The notes: generated by a model not told the origin, from the sequence alone. 64,000 nucleotides of DNA from Anaerobaca sp035448545 (GCA_035448545.1 DAOTJE010000014.1:1-64000), one strand, 5' to 3'. Shown: positions 50,503 to 60,383, counted from the first letter of the stretch. Translations and numbers: made by a program.

Positions 50503-51732
50503 ATGGCTACAAGGACCACAATCTGGCTGGTTTTCTTGAGCGTTCTTGTCGTTGCCGTGTTGGGGTTCTTTGCCCTTCGCGCGTGGACCAGTCGGTTGGC
50601 CGTGTCTTCGTTGCATTCGGACGAGGGCGCGGCGCCTCCGGCGGTGCGTGACGACGGCACCGCATGGATGATGTTCGGAGCCGGACCGGGCCTCTTGGGG
50701 CAGGCCGCGACGCGACTGGGCGATTCGCTGTCGGTCCTCTGGAGATTCAAGACGGGAGCCGAGGTCAAGTCATCCGCCGCCATCGCCAACGGCTGTGTCT
50801 TCATCGGTTCTTCCGATGCCAACGTTTACGCGATCGACCTGCGCAAGGGCCGGAAGCTCTGGTCGTATGCGACCGGTGACGCGGTCGAATCGTCTCCTTG
50901 CCTGATCGATGGCGTCGTGTTCGTGGGTTCCTCCGACGGCTTTCTCTACGCGCTGGATGCCCAGACGGGGCAGCTCAAGTGGAAGTATGAAACCGACGGC
51001 GAGATTCTTGGTGCGCCGAACTGGACCCGTTCTCCCGACGGACGCCAGACGTGGATTCTCGTTGGCAGCTATGACAATCAGTTGCACTGCGTCCACGCCG
51101 AGAGCGGCCAGGCCGTCTGGACATACGAAACCGGCAACTACGTCAACGGCTCACCGGCGGTGGCGGACGGGCGATGCGTGTTTGGCGGGTGTGATGCGAT
51201 GATCCATGTCGTCTCCCTGGCCGACGGCGCCAAAGTGGCGGAGATCGACACGGGCTCCTACATTGCCGCCTCAGCCGCTTTTCTCGATGGTCAGGTGTAC
51301 GTGGGCAACTACGACAACCTCTTTCTGCGGGCGGATATTGACACCGGCCGGATCGTCTGGAAGTTCACGGAGAGCGAAGCCCCCATTTTCTCATCGGCGG
51401 CGGTCGCCGCAGACCGGGTGATCTTCGGCAGCCGCGACAACTACGTCTACGCGCTGCGACGCGACAACGGGCAGCGTCTCTGGGTGTTCAAGACGCTGGG
51501 CGAGGTGGACAGCTCGCCGGCGGTCTGCGGCGATAAGGTCCTCGTTGGCTCGGGCGATGGGCGTCTCTACATGCTGCGTCTGTCCGACGGATCGCCGATC
51601 TGGTCGTATGAGATCGGGCGGCCCATCGCCTCCTCGCCGGCGGTGGCGCAGGGTGTGGTGGTGATCGGCTGCGATGATGGGACCGTCTACGCATTCGGCG
51701 CGGCGGCGCCGGTCAGGGGAATCGCGCGATGA
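50503..51732 (+). CDS. Membrane-anchored PQQ-like beta-propeller protein
   Basis: 409 aa. An N-terminal membrane anchor (IWLVFLSVLVVAVLGFFAL) is followed by a BamB-like propeller of about eight blades, each with a W-docking motif of the type YAIDLRKGRKLWSYATGD, LDAQTGQLKWKYETDGE or VHAESGQAVWTYETG. No quinoprotein catalytic residues are seen, so it is most likely a periplasmic scaffold. An alternative GTG start lies 6 nt upstream. The last codons overlap the next gene's start by 4 nt (ATGA). Confidence 0.88.
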   Translation: MATRTTIWLVFLSVLVVAVLGFFALRAWTSRLAVSSLHSDEGAAPPAVRDDGTAWMMFGAGPGLLGQAATRLGDSLSVLWRFKTGAEVKSSAAIANGCVFIGSSDANVYAIDLRKGRKLWSYATGDAVESSPCLIDGVVFVGSSDGFLYALDAQTGQLKWKYETDGEILGAPNWTRSPDGRQTWILVGSYDNQLHCVHAESGQAVWTYETGNYVNGSPAVADGRCVFGGCDAMIHVVSLADGAKVAEIDTGSYIAASAAFLDGQVYVGNYDNLFLRADIDTGRIVWKFTESEAPIFSSAAVAADRVIFGSRDNYVYALRRDNGQRLWVFKTLGEVDSSPAVCGDKVLVGSGDGRLYMLRLSDGSPIWSYEIGRPIASSPAVAQGVVVIGCDDGTVYAFGAAAPVRGIAR

Positions 51733-53039
51733 CGATCGTTCAGATCAGTCCGGGTTCCGGGGACAATTTCTACTGTGAGAACTGCCTGCGCGACGCGGCC
51801 CTCGTGCGCGCCATGCGAAGGCGCGGCCATGATGTGCTGATGGTTCCGCTGTATCTGCCTTTGCAGGCGGACAAGACCGAGCCGGTGAGCAATGCGCCGA
51901 TCTTCTTCGGCGGGGTCAACGTGTTCCTCCAGCAGAAATTCGCTCTGTTTCGCAGGACCCCGCGCTGGATCGACAAGCTGTTTGATTCCCGCAGGCTCCT
52001 GAACTGGGCGGCCCGACAGGCGGGCATGACCAACGCGCAGGACCTGGGCGAAACGACGATCTCCATGCTCGAAGGCGAGCACGGCCGGCAGGTGAAGGAG
52101 CTGGATCGCCTCGTGGACTGGCTCGTGGAGACCGAGCACGACCCGAGCGTCGTCTGTCTGTCCAATATTCTGCTCGGAGGGCTGGCCCGCCGGATCAAGG
52201 ACCGGCTGGGTGTGCCGGTCATCTGCCTGTTGCAGGATGAGGACGGCTTTCTCGACGGCCTGACAAGCCCCTATGCCGAACGAGCTTGGGGAGTCGTTCG
52301 TCGGCGAGCGCGTGACATCGACGGCTTCGTCGCGGTCAGCACGTACTTCGCCAAGACGATGCAGCAGCGGCTCGAAGTCGAAGAGGAGCGGATGCACGTC
52401 GTGCACATGGGCATCGATCTGAACAGCTATGTGCCGTCGTTGGCCCGGCCGTCTGTGCCGACGATTGGGTTTCTTTCCCGGATGTGCCCCGAGCGGGGTC
52501 TTGATACGCTGGTCGAGGCGTTCATGGTACTGAAGCGCCGCAGCGATCTTCGGTCGACCCGGCTGCGGATTGCGGGCGGACGCAGTGCCGCCGACGAACC
52601 GTTTATCCGGCGGTTGCAGGACAAACTGAGTGCGGCCGGCGTGCGGAACGACGTCGATTTTCTCGACTCGTTCGATCAGGACGCCAGGCTGGCTTTTCTG
52701 GGAAGTCTCTCCGTGTTGTCGGTGCCGGAGCGGAACCCGGTGGCGTACGGCCTGTACGTGCTGGAGTCTCTGGCGATGGGGGTGCCCGTCGTGGAGCCGG
52801 CGATCGGGTGTTTTCCGGAGACCCTCGAGATGACCGGCGGAGGCGTGCTGTACACGCCCGGCACGCCGGAAGCGTTGGCCGACGCCATCGCGCCGCTGCT
52901 ACTGGACCAGGAGGCCGCGCGTAAACTCGGGGAAGAAGGTCGCCAGGGCGTACGCCGGGCATTCGATGTCGAAGAGACCGCGCGGAAGATGGCGGACACG
53001 TACGAACAGATTGCCCGACGGGCCAGGCGAGGAAAATGA
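51729..53039 (+). CDS. GT4-type glycosyltransferase
   Basis: 436 aa GT-B fold. The N-terminal Rossmann half begins TIVQISPGSGDNFYCENCLR. The C-terminal donor-binding half has IGFLSRMCPERGLDTLVEAF and YGLYVLESLAMGVPVVEPA. The usual EX7E motif is altered: the first Glu position is Val (VAYGLYVLE), while the second Glu is kept, so donor chemistry may differ. It overlaps both neighbours by 4 nt, so it is translationally coupled to the propeller and the ABC ATPase. It probably glycosylates an envelope lipid or polymer; the acceptor is unknown. Confidence 0.88.
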   Translation: MTIVQISPGSGDNFYCENCLRDAALVRAMRRRGHDVLMVPLYLPLQADKTEPVSNAPIFFGGVNVFLQQKFALFRRTPRWIDKLFDSRRLLNWAARQAGMTNAQDLGETTISMLEGEHGRQVKELDRLVDWLVETEHDPSVVCLSNILLGGLARRIKDRLGVPVICLLQDEDGFLDGLTSPYAERAWGVVRRRARDIDGFVAVSTYFAKTMQQRLEVEEERMHVVHMGIDLNSYVPSLARPSVPTIGFLSRMCPERGLDTLVEAFMVLKRRSDLRSTRLRIAGGRSAADEPFIRRLQDKLSAAGVRNDVDFLDSFDQDARLAFLGSLSVLSVPERNPVAYGLYVLESLAMGVPVVEPAIGCFPETLEMTGGGVLYTPGTPEALADAIAPLLLDQEAARKLGEEGRQGVRRAFDVEETARKMADTYEQIARRARRGK

Positions 53040-53728
53040 TGGTTGAGCTGGTCGATGTCACGAAGGATTACGGTGGGTCGGCGGCCGGGAGTGCCGTTCG
53101 TGTGCTCAAGGGCGTTCGTCTGAAGATCGACCGAGGCCGGGCGGTGGTCATCGTCGGGCCCTCCGGCAGCGGCAAGAGCACGCTGCTGAACATCATCGGC
53201 GGGCTGGACCATCCGACGGGCGGCCGGGTGCTTCTGGATGGGCGTGACTTGGCCGGGCTCTCCGACCACGAGCTGGCGCAGGTGCGCAACCGCGACATCG
53301 GTTTCATCTTCCAGTTGCACCATCTGCTGCCGCAGTGTACGGTTCTGGAGAACGTTCTGATCCCGACGCTGGCAGGCGCCGACGGCAGAACATCGCGCGC
53401 CCTGCGACAGCGGGCCGAGTTGCTGCTGGAACGTGTCGGACTGAAGGACCGTATGCGGCACCGTCCGGGCGAACTGTCCGGTGGCCAGCGGCAGCGCGTT
53501 GCAGTGGCCCGGGCGCTGATCAATCAGCCCAAGCTGCTCCTGGCCGATGAGCCGACCGGTTCACTTGACGAAGCCGCCGCAGAAAGCATCGCCGATCTGC
53601 TCGTTCGGCTCAATCACGACGAGGGCGTGACGCTGATCGCCGTGACGCATTCACAGAAGCTGGCTTGCCGCATCGGAGACGTCATGGAGTTGCGCGGCGG
53701 CGTCCTGATGGACAGGAGCCGGTCATGA
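53036..53728 (+). CDS. ABC transporter ATPase, MacB/LolD type
   Basis: 230 aa with Walker A GPSGSGKSTLLNIIGG, Q-loop in GFIFQLHHLLPQCT, signature LSGGQRQRVAVARAL, Walker B LLLADEPTGSLDE and the H-loop in VTHSQK. The sequence and size match the LolD/MacB family, which drives mechanotransmission across the membrane rather than classical transport. The adjacent FtsX-type permease is its partner. It starts within ATGATG at the end of the glycosyltransferase gene, overlapping by 4 nt; the second ATG (53039) is an alternative. Confidence 0.95.
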   Translation: MMVELVDVTKDYGGSAAGSAVRVLKGVRLKIDRGRAVVIVGPSGSGKSTLLNIIGGLDHPTGGRVLLDGRDLAGLSDHELAQVRNRDIGFIFQLHHLLPQCTVLENVLIPTLAGADGRTSRALRQRAELLLERVGLKDRMRHRPGELSGGQRQRVAVARALINQPKLLLADEPTGSLDEAAAESIADLLVRLNHDEGVTLIAVTHSQKLACRIGDVMELRGGVLMDRSRS

Positions 53729-56700
53729 GTCTGCGGCAACTGGTGGTGCGGAGCCTGCGGTTCTACTGGCGGACCAACGCCGCCGTCCTGCTCGCGGTCG
53801 TGGTTGCCACCGGCACCTTGACCGGCGCGATGGCGGTCGGCGATTCGGTTCGGTACACGCTGCGCCGAACGCAGGAGGCCCGTCTGGGCCGAACGGAATT
53901 CGCCATCGTCCCGCAGGATCGCTATTTCCGTGCGGCACTGGCCGACGATCTCGCGAAAGAGGTGGGGGGGCTGGTTGCGCCCGCTTTGCATGTTTCGGGA
54001 ATCATCACGAACGACGATGGCTCCCGTCGAATCCACCGCGTGGAAGTCCTCGGTGTCGACGACCGATTCTACGCGATCGGCGGGGCGGAGAGCCCATTCG
54101 ATGCCGACACAAGTGATGCGGTCGTCGTCGCGGAAGCAGTGGCCAAGACGCTGGGTGTCTCGGTCGGCGACGAGGTGGTGCTTCGCATCGAGAAGGCCGG
54201 CCTGATGCCACGGGATGTCCCTCTGGCGTCCGACGCGGACCGAACCGCTGCCTTCCGCCTGCGGGTGCAGGCGATGGCGGGCGAATCGGCCTTCGGGCGT
54301 TTTGATCTGCGGGCCAATCAGACCGTTCCGCTGAACGTCTTCGTGCCTCTGGCCTGGCTGGGCGAGCGGATCGAGCAGCCGGGCCGCGCCAACGTCCTGC
54401 TGGCGGCCGAACTCGACAAGATCGTCACTGCCGAACAGCTTAACGCATCGCTTCAGAGGTGCTGGAAGCTTGCCGACGCGGATCTGGAGTTGCGCCGTCT
54501 TGAGGCGACGCAGGCCCTCGAACTGCGGAGCCGGCGCATCTTCATCGAGGACGACACCGGCCGCGAGGCGCTGAAGGCCGCCGACGGCGCGGTGGGAATC
54601 CTGACGTATTTCGTCAATGCGATTCGGCGGGGCGAGAAGGCGACGCCGTACTCAATGGTGGCGGCGGTGAGCCCGCGCCCGGGTGCCGGATCGCTCCTTC
54701 CGTCCGGCACGGGACCCGACGAGATCGTGATCAACCAGTGGCTGGCCGACGATCTTGGTGCTGCGGTGGGCGATTCCGTCGAGCTGGTTTATTATCTGGT
54801 CGGACCGATGCGCCAATTGTACGAACGGACGAGCGTCTTCAAGGTCGCCGGGATTGTCCCGCTGGAAGGCGCCGCGGTCGATCCGAACCTGATGCCCGAT
54901 TTTCCCGGCTTGGCGGATGTCGACAACTGCCGTGACTGGGAGGCCGGAATTCCGATCGATCTGGATAAGATAAGGCCGAAAGATGAAGCCTACTGGGACG
55001 CGTACCGGGGAACGCCCAAGGCATTCATCCCGCTCAGCACCGGCCAGTCGCTTTGGGGCAATCGCTACGGCAATCTTACCGCGGTGCGTTATCCGTGGCA
55101 CGCCGGGCTCGAGGACAGAATCGTCGCGCATCTGACCGGCAAGGTCGATCCGGCGACGGTGGGCCTGTTCTTCCAGCCGGTTCAGTTGCGCGGGCTCCAG
55201 GCACGACGCGAGGGGACGGACTTCGGCCAACTCTTCCTGGGCCTGAGCATGTTCCTGATTGCCTCCGCGGTCATTCTGACGGGCCTGCTGTTCGTCTTCG
55301 GTGTGGAGAGCCGCTGCGAGCAGGTGGGCCTGTTGCTGGCGGTCGGTCTGCCTGCGGCGCGGGTCAAGCATCTGCTCGTTGCCGAAGGGGGCCTTGTGGC
55401 GCTGGCCGGAGCAGTGATCGGCGTCGGCGTGGGCTTGCTCTATACGCGATTGCTGCTCTACGGACTCTCGACTTCGTGGAGCGGCGCCGTGGCGGGGACG
55501 GACATCCATTTCCATGCCGAGCCGGCGACACTCCTGCTCGGGGGCATGGGCGGTCTGCTGGCGGCTCTGCTGGCCATCTGGTTCACGATCCGCAGGCACG
55601 TGTCACAGCCTCCCCGGCAACTGATGAGCGGCAATCTCGAAGTGTCCCAGCCGCGCAGCGCCTCATGGTCACGCGGGCGATGGGGTCTGGCGCTGGCGGT
55701 GGCATCGTTCGTCACCGTGGCGATCTTCCTGGCGGTCATGGGAGGGGGCAACAGCCAGGCGGTCGCAGGGCTGTTCTTCGGTGCCGGCGCGTTATTGCTG
55801 CTCGGTGGTCTGGGCCTTTCTCAGGCATTGCTGCGGATCGTCGCGGGTGGTTGGACCCGTCCTATGGTATCTCTGGGGGGCCTGGGATTCCGCAACATGG
55901 CCCGGCGGAGCGGCCGCAGTCTCGCGATTGTCGGTCTGCTGGCGTGCGGGGTCTTTATGGTCGTCGCGGTTGGCGCCAACCGGCATGACCCGATGGCGCA
56001 GCCCCGGAGCAGGGGCTCGGGCACGGGCGGATTCGCCTTCTACGGCGAGACTGCTGTCCCGATCCTTCACGATCTGAACACGAAGGAAGGGCGCGATGCC
56101 TTGGGCTTGGGTCGCGAAGACCTGGACGGGGTTGAGGTGGTCCAACTCCGGGTGCACGAGGGGGATGACGCCAGTTGTCTGAACCTCAATCGGGCGCAGC
56201 AGCCGCGATTGCTGGGCGTACGACCGCAGGAGCTGAGTCGGCGCGAAGCGTTCAAGTTCTCGCAGATCATCGACGCTGGACAGCAGGAGGAAGGCTGGGA
56301 CCTGCTACGGATGGATCTGGAGGCCGGCTCCGTGCCGGCGGTTGGTGACTATCCCACCGTTTTCTGGGGCCTGGGTAAGAACATCGGCGATGAATTGGAG
56401 TATAGTGACGAGAGAGGGCGGATGCTTCGGGTGCGCATTGTAGGCATGCTCGAAAGCTCCATCCTCCAGGGCAGCCTCGTCATTGCCGAGAACGAGTTCA
56501 TGGCGCGGTTCCCGTCGGAGTCGGGGTATCGCGCGTTCCTGATCGATGCTCCGTCCGAGAAGGTTGCGGCAGTCGAACAGACTCTGACATCGGGCTTGAG
56601 GGACTTTGGCCTTGTACTTACGCCGGCGGTCGAGCGGTTGGCCGCTTTCAGCGCGGTGGAGAATACGTACCTGTCGATTTTTACGGCCTTGGGCGGTCTT

Positions 56701-57045
56701 GGTCTGTTGCTCGGCACTGTCGGGCTGGGTTTGGTAGTGCTTCGCAACATGCTGGAACGGCGGGGCGAGTTGGCCATGCTCCGGGCGGTTGGTTTTGATC
56801 GCAAAACGTTGCAGCGTATGATATTCTACGAGCATTGGGGTCTGGTGCTCTCCGGATTGCTTTGCGGCGTGGTCGCGGCCCTGGTGGCTGTGGTTCCGGC
56901 ACTGCAATCGTCGCCCGGGCAAATTCCCTTTGTCTGGCTGGCCATGACCGTGGTAGGGATTGGCGTCCTCAGCGGTCTATGGGTCTGGATCGCCGGGACG
57001 GCGGCCCTGCATGGGGCGCTGCTCGATGCGCTGAGAACGGAATAG
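53725..57045 (+). CDS. Large FtsX-domain ABC permease
   Basis: 1106 aa, the membrane partner of the preceding ATPase, overlapping it by 4 nt (ATGA). An N-terminal membrane helix (VLLAVVVATGTLTGAMAVGD) is followed by a large periplasmic domain, an FtsX domain (about 510-600, LFLGLSMFLIASAVILTGLL, AVGLPAARVKHLLVAEGG), two to three further helices, a second periplasmic domain and a final FtsX domain (LAMLRAVGFDRKTLQRMIFY). This double-FtsX layout is that of large MacB/YknZ-like exporters rather than LolCE. The substrate is unknown; the coupling to a glycosyltransferase and lipoprotein-like genes suggests an envelope lipid, lipoprotein or glycoconjugate. Confidence 0.9.
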   Translation: MSLRQLVVRSLRFYWRTNAAVLLAVVVATGTLTGAMAVGDSVRYTLRRTQEARLGRTEFAIVPQDRYFRAALADDLAKEVGGLVAPALHVSGIITNDDGSRRIHRVEVLGVDDRFYAIGGAESPFDADTSDAVVVAEAVAKTLGVSVGDEVVLRIEKAGLMPRDVPLASDADRTAAFRLRVQAMAGESAFGRFDLRANQTVPLNVFVPLAWLGERIEQPGRANVLLAAELDKIVTAEQLNASLQRCWKLADADLELRRLEATQALELRSRRIFIEDDTGREALKAADGAVGILTYFVNAIRRGEKATPYSMVAAVSPRPGAGSLLPSGTGPDEIVINQWLADDLGAAVGDSVELVYYLVGPMRQLYERTSVFKVAGIVPLEGAAVDPNLMPDFPGLADVDNCRDWEAGIPIDLDKIRPKDEAYWDAYRGTPKAFIPLSTGQSLWGNRYGNLTAVRYPWHAGLEDRIVAHLTGKVDPATVGLFFQPVQLRGLQARREGTDFGQLFLGLSMFLIASAVILTGLLFVFGVESRCEQVGLLLAVGLPAARVKHLLVAEGGLVALAGAVIGVGVGLLYTRLLLYGLSTSWSGAVAGTDIHFHAEPATLLLGGMGGLLAALLAIWFTIRRHVSQPPRQLMSGNLEVSQPRSASWSRGRWGLALAVASFVTVAIFLAVMGGGNSQAVAGLFFGAGALLLLGGLGLSQALLRIVAGGWTRPMVSLGGLGFRNMARRSGRSLAIVGLLACGVFMVVAVGANRHDPMAQPRSRGSGTGGFAFYGETAVPILHDLNTKEGRDALGLGREDLDGVEVVQLRVHEGDDASCLNLNRAQQPRLLGVRPQELSRREAFKFSQIIDAGQQEEGWDLLRMDLEAGSVPAVGDYPTVFWGLGKNIGDELEYSDERGRMLRVRIVGMLESSILQGSLVIAENEFMARFPSESGYRAFLIDAPSEKVAAVEQTLTSGLRDFGLVLTPAVERLAAFSAVENTYLSIFTALGGLGLLLGTVGLGLVVLRNMLERRGELAMLRAVGFDRKTLQRMIFYEHWGLVLSGLLCGVVAALVAVVPALQSSPGQIPFVWLAMTVVGIGVLSGLWVWIAGTAALHGALLDALRTE

Positions 57046-57069
57046 CCGTGGATCGTTGACGGGGCGCGT

Positions 57070-58467
57070 ATGAGAAAAGCCGCTATCGCCGACATCGTGC
57101 CGATGGGGTTCGCTGTCGCAGGTGTCGTCTGTCTGGTATACCTCTGGATCAGCGCCGATGCAGCGCCGCAACTGGAACTCCGCGTCCCCGCCGAATCCGA
57201 TCTGGCCGGACCGGCGGGCGGCCAGGAAGATGTCCTGGCGAAGGCGGAGTTGACGACCTACGATGGGCAACCGTCCGACCTGCCCGGCGCGTGGCCCCAA
57301 TTCCGAGGGCCCAACCTGGATGCGATCGGCAAGGTGGATGTCACGCTGGCCCGGCAGTGGGCTGCCGAAGGCCCGCCCGTGCTGTGGTCGGTGGATCTGG
57401 GCGAAGGGTACGCCGGAGCGGCGGTGCGCGACGGCAGGGTTTTTGTTGCCGACTACGACCAGCAGAAGCAGGGCGACGCGATTCGCTGTTTTTCCCTGGC
57501 CGACGGGAAGGAAATCTGGCGGTACTTCTATCCGGTCAAGGTCAAACGCAATCATGGCATGAGTCGGACCGTTCCGGCCGTCACCGACAAGTACGTCGTC
57601 ACGATGGGACCGAAATGTCACGTCGCCTGTCTCGACGCGGCGACGGGCAGGCTCCACTGGTTTCTCGACCTGGTCAAAGATTACGGCGCCAAGGTGCCCG
57701 CCTGGTATGCGGGGCAGTGTCCGCTGATCGAAGAGGGTAAGGTCATCCTCGGCATTGGCGGTACGTCCCTGATTATGGCGGTGGACATCGAGACCGGCAA
57801 CGCGGTCTGGGAGACCCCGAATCCGAAGAAGTGGGAGATGACCCACTCGTCCATCGTGCCAATTGAATGCGCCGGCACGCGGATGTACGTCTGGTGTGCC
57901 AGTGGCGGCGTCGTCGGCGTCTCGGCCGAGGACGGGAAGGTGTTATGGGAGACGTCGGAATGGCAGATTCGCATCGCCAATGTCCCCACACCGGTCCCGG
58001 TGGGCGAGGGACGTCTGTTCCTTTCAGGCGGCTACAACGCCGGTGCGATGATGGTGAAGCTCACGAAGCAGAACGATCGGATTGTGCCGGAGATTGAATT
58101 CCGTCTTCCGCCGGAGGTGTTTGGATCGCCTCAGCACACGCCGATCCTCTACGAGGGCCACATCTACGGTGTCCGTCCCGACGAGCAACTCGTTTGCCTG
58201 GACCTCGAAGGCAACGTGGTCTGGACCAGCGGCAGCACGCACAGGTTCGGCCTGGGACCTTTCACGATCATCAACGATCTTCTCTATGTCATGGACGACC
58301 ACGGGCTGCTGACGCTCGCGGAGGCGACGCCGACCGGCTTCGTGCTATTGGCCCAGGCGGATGTGCTCGAAGGGATCGACGCCTGGGGTCCGATGGCGGT
58401 TGTCGGCAATCGGCTGCTGCTGCGCGATCTGACCAGGATGGTATGCCTGGACATTGGTGTGCGGTAG
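57070..58467 (+). CDS. PQQ-like beta-propeller protein, membrane anchored
   Basis: 465 aa with one N-terminal membrane helix (VPMGFAVAGVVCLVYLWISA) and a periplasmic propeller. It contains the WPQFRGPNLDA entry motif common in planctomycete PQQ-like proteins, and blades such as CFSLADGKEIWRYFYPV, CLDAATGRLHWFLDL and GVSAEDGKVLWETSEW. There is no evidence of PQQ binding or catalysis. It lies 24 nt after the permease and 71 nt before the NHL gene, which opens the redox part of the run. Confidence 0.88.
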   Translation: MRKAAIADIVPMGFAVAGVVCLVYLWISADAAPQLELRVPAESDLAGPAGGQEDVLAKAELTTYDGQPSDLPGAWPQFRGPNLDAIGKVDVTLARQWAAEGPPVLWSVDLGEGYAGAAVRDGRVFVADYDQQKQGDAIRCFSLADGKEIWRYFYPVKVKRNHGMSRTVPAVTDKYVVTMGPKCHVACLDAATGRLHWFLDLVKDYGAKVPAWYAGQCPLIEEGKVILGIGGTSLIMAVDIETGNAVWETPNPKKWEMTHSSIVPIECAGTRMYVWCASGGVVGVSAEDGKVLWETSEWQIRIANVPTPVPVGEGRLFLSGGYNAGAMMVKLTKQNDRIVPEIEFRLPPEVFGSPQHTPILYEGHIYGVRPDEQLVCLDLEGNVVWTSGSTHRFGLGPFTIINDLLYVMDDHGLLTLAEATPTGFVLLAQADVLEGIDAWGPMAVVGNRLLLRDLTRMVCLDIGVR

Positions 58468-58538
58468 AGCGGCGTTGAATGGCGGGTGTGGCTCTGCTAC
58501 AATCGCGACGATGGACAGGAAAGGACACGGGAACCACG

Positions 58539-59588
58539 ATGAATCAGCCGCAAGGCAAAACGGACTCCGGCGTCATCATCGGTGTGCTGATCGGCACGGC
58601 GGTGCTGGTCGCGATCGTCGCTGTCCTGCGGGTCGATACGACGGGGCAGAGCGGCAGCGGTCTGAGCGACGCGTACGAACTGGATGCCGTGATGATGGCC
58701 CGCTTCGATCCGAACCTGATCGCCTACCGCGAAGTCGAGCCGGCCATCGCCACGGGATTCGCGCGGTCCCGGGCTCTGACGCTCGATGGCGAGGGGCAGC
58801 TGTACATTGCCGGCGACAAAGCCGTGCGCGTGCTGAGTAACAAAGGCACATTGGAGCATGTGATCGCGGTCTCGGGCGAGCCTCGATGCGTCGCCGTTTC
58901 GTCGGAGGGTCGGGTTTACGTTGGGCTGAGGAATCACGTCGAGGTCTTCGATGCGACGGGCGAGCGCCTTGCGGCCTGGGAGCCGCTGGGCGACCGGTCG
59001 TTTCTGTCGAGTATCCTCGTGGCCGGCGACAGCGTGTTTGTCGCCGATGCCGGAAACGCCGTGGTGCTGCGCTATGACAAGACGGGGAAGTCCATCAATC
59101 GCATCGGCGAGAAGGACCCCTCGCGGGACATCCCGGGCTTCGTCGTGCCGAGCCCGTACTTCGATCTGGCGCTGGCGCCGGATGGATTGCTTCGCGTCGT
59201 CAGTCCCGGGCGCACACGGGTCGAAGCGTACACCTTTGATGGAGATCTGGAATTCTCCTGGGGCGAGAACAGCATTCGTATCCACGGTTTCTGCGGCTGC
59301 TGCAATCCGGTCAACATCGCTATGCTGCCCGACGGCCGGTATGTGACCGCCGAGAAGGGCTTGATTCGCGTGAAAATCTATGATGCCAAGGGAACGTTTC
59401 AGAGTGTTGTCGCCGGCCCCGAACAGTTGGTTAAGGGAGGTGCCGCTCGCGTCTTCGAGAACGCCGAGGACGCCGAGGCCAGCGGATTCGACGTGGCGGT
59501 CGACGCCGCCGGCCGGATCTACGTGCTCGACACGATAGAGAACAAGGTCCGCATCTTCGTAGAGAACCAGAAAGGTCGATCCGAGTGA
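58539..59588 (+). CDS. NHL-repeat beta-propeller, membrane anchored
   Basis: 349 aa. The start at 58539 precedes a membrane anchor (SGVIIGVLIGTAVLVAIVAV). NHL-type repeats follow (SRALTLDGEGQLYIAG, SSEGRVYVGLRNHVEVFDA, DSVFVADAGNAVVLRYDKTG). A notable Cys cluster sits in one blade, HGFCGCCNPVNIAMLPDG, which recurs in NHL proteins next to redox genes and could bind metal or heme. The last codon overlaps the GTG start of the next gene. It is probably a periplasmic scaffold for the Fe-S proteins encoded downstream. Confidence 0.85.
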   Translation: MNQPQGKTDSGVIIGVLIGTAVLVAIVAVLRVDTTGQSGSGLSDAYELDAVMMARFDPNLIAYREVEPAIATGFARSRALTLDGEGQLYIAGDKAVRVLSNKGTLEHVIAVSGEPRCVAVSSEGRVYVGLRNHVEVFDATGERLAAWEPLGDRSFLSSILVAGDSVFVADAGNAVVLRYDKTGKSINRIGEKDPSRDIPGFVVPSPYFDLALAPDGLLRVVSPGRTRVEAYTFDGDLEFSWGENSIRIHGFCGCCNPVNIAMLPDGRYVTAEKGLIRVKIYDAKGTFQSVVAGPEQLVKGGAARVFENAEDAEASGFDVAVDAAGRIYVLDTIENKVRIFVENQKGRSE

Positions 59589-59833
59589 GTCGCTTGTCAT
59601 CAACACAGAGCAGACGCGCGTTTTTTGCCGGCGTGCTGCGTTATGGAGTGCTGGGCGGCTTGGCCGCAACGGGAGTCTTCGCAGTCGCCAAGAGACGCCG
59701 CTTGGTCCGAGAGGGCCGGTGCATCAACGAGGGTCTGTGCCTGGGATGTGCGGCCTATCGTGGCTGTGATCTGCCGGCGGCCCTGGAGTCGAAACGATCC
59801 TTCGAGCGAGGTGAGCATGGTCCAGCGAAATGA
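59585..59833 (+). CDS. Small Tat-exported cysteine protein
   Basis: 82 aa, GTG start overlapping the previous stop (GTGA). The N-terminus has a twin-arginine-type motif (SRRAFFAGVLRYG) and a hydrophobic segment. The remainder is short and carries four cysteines, Cys46, 52, 55 and 61, spaced CX5CX2CX5C (CINEGLCLGCAAYRGCDLP), compatible with one Fe-S cluster or a zinc site. It looks like a small Fe-S or assembly subunit of the periplasmic complex encoded here. No named family is recognised. The tight overlaps on both sides argue that it is a real gene. Confidence 0.75.
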   Translation: MSRLSSTQSRRAFFAGVLRYGVLGGLAATGVFAVAKRRRLVREGRCINEGLCLGCAAYRGCDLPAALESKRSFERGEHGPAK

Positions 59834-60383
59834 CGATGTCACGCGCCGTCGCGTCCTGCGAGACGGACTGTGGGGCGCCTGCCTGGCCGGAATCGGCGGT
59901 GTAGTGGGCTATGCCGCTCACAAGAGCCAGAAGACCGACTGGGTCTGGCAGATCGATCCGTACAAGTGCATCGCGTGCGGGAACTGCGCGACCTACTGCG
60001 TGCTCGAAGAATCAGCGGTCAAGTGCACCCACGTGCACGCGATCTGCGGCTACTGCAAGATCTGCTTCGGGTTCTTCGATCCGGAGCCGTATCAGATCAA
60101 CGAGGGTGCCGAGAATCAGATGTGTCCCACCGGCGCCATCCGGCGCAAGTACGTCGAAGATCCATACTACGAATACACGATCGACGAACCGTTGTGCAAC
60201 GGGTGCGGCAAGTGCGTCAAAGGATGCAATGCATTCGGCAATGGTTCATTGTTCCTCCAGGTGCGTCACGATCGCTGCGTGAACTGCAACCAGTGTGCGA
60301 TCGCGGCGGCCTGCCCGTCGCAGGCGTTCCGGCGCGTCCCGGCCGACCATCCCTATCTGCTCAAGAGTGTGGATCACGCCTGA
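59817..60383 (+). CDS. Tat-exported polyferredoxin (4 [4Fe-4S] type)
   Basis: 188 aa. The start at 59817 follows GAGGTGAG and leads into a twin-arginine signal (DVTRRRVLRDGLWGACLAG). The mature protein has CIACGNCATYC, CGYCKICFGFF, CPTGAI, CNGCGKCVKGC and CVNCNQCAIAAACP, enough for about four clusters, as in NapG/HybA/DmsB-like electron-transfer subunits. It would accept or donate electrons on the outer face of the membrane. It overlaps the previous gene by 17 nt, and its stop shares one nucleotide with the next ATG (TGATG). Confidence 0.9.
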   Translation: MVQRNDDVTRRRVLRDGLWGACLAGIGGVVGYAAHKSQKTDWVWQIDPYKCIACGNCATYCVLEESAVKCTHVHAICGYCKICFGFFDPEPYQINEGAENQMCPTGAIRRKYVEDPYYEYTIDEPLCNGCGKCVKGCNAFGNGSLFLQVRHDRCVNCNQCAIAAACPSQAFRRVPADHPYLLKSVDHA

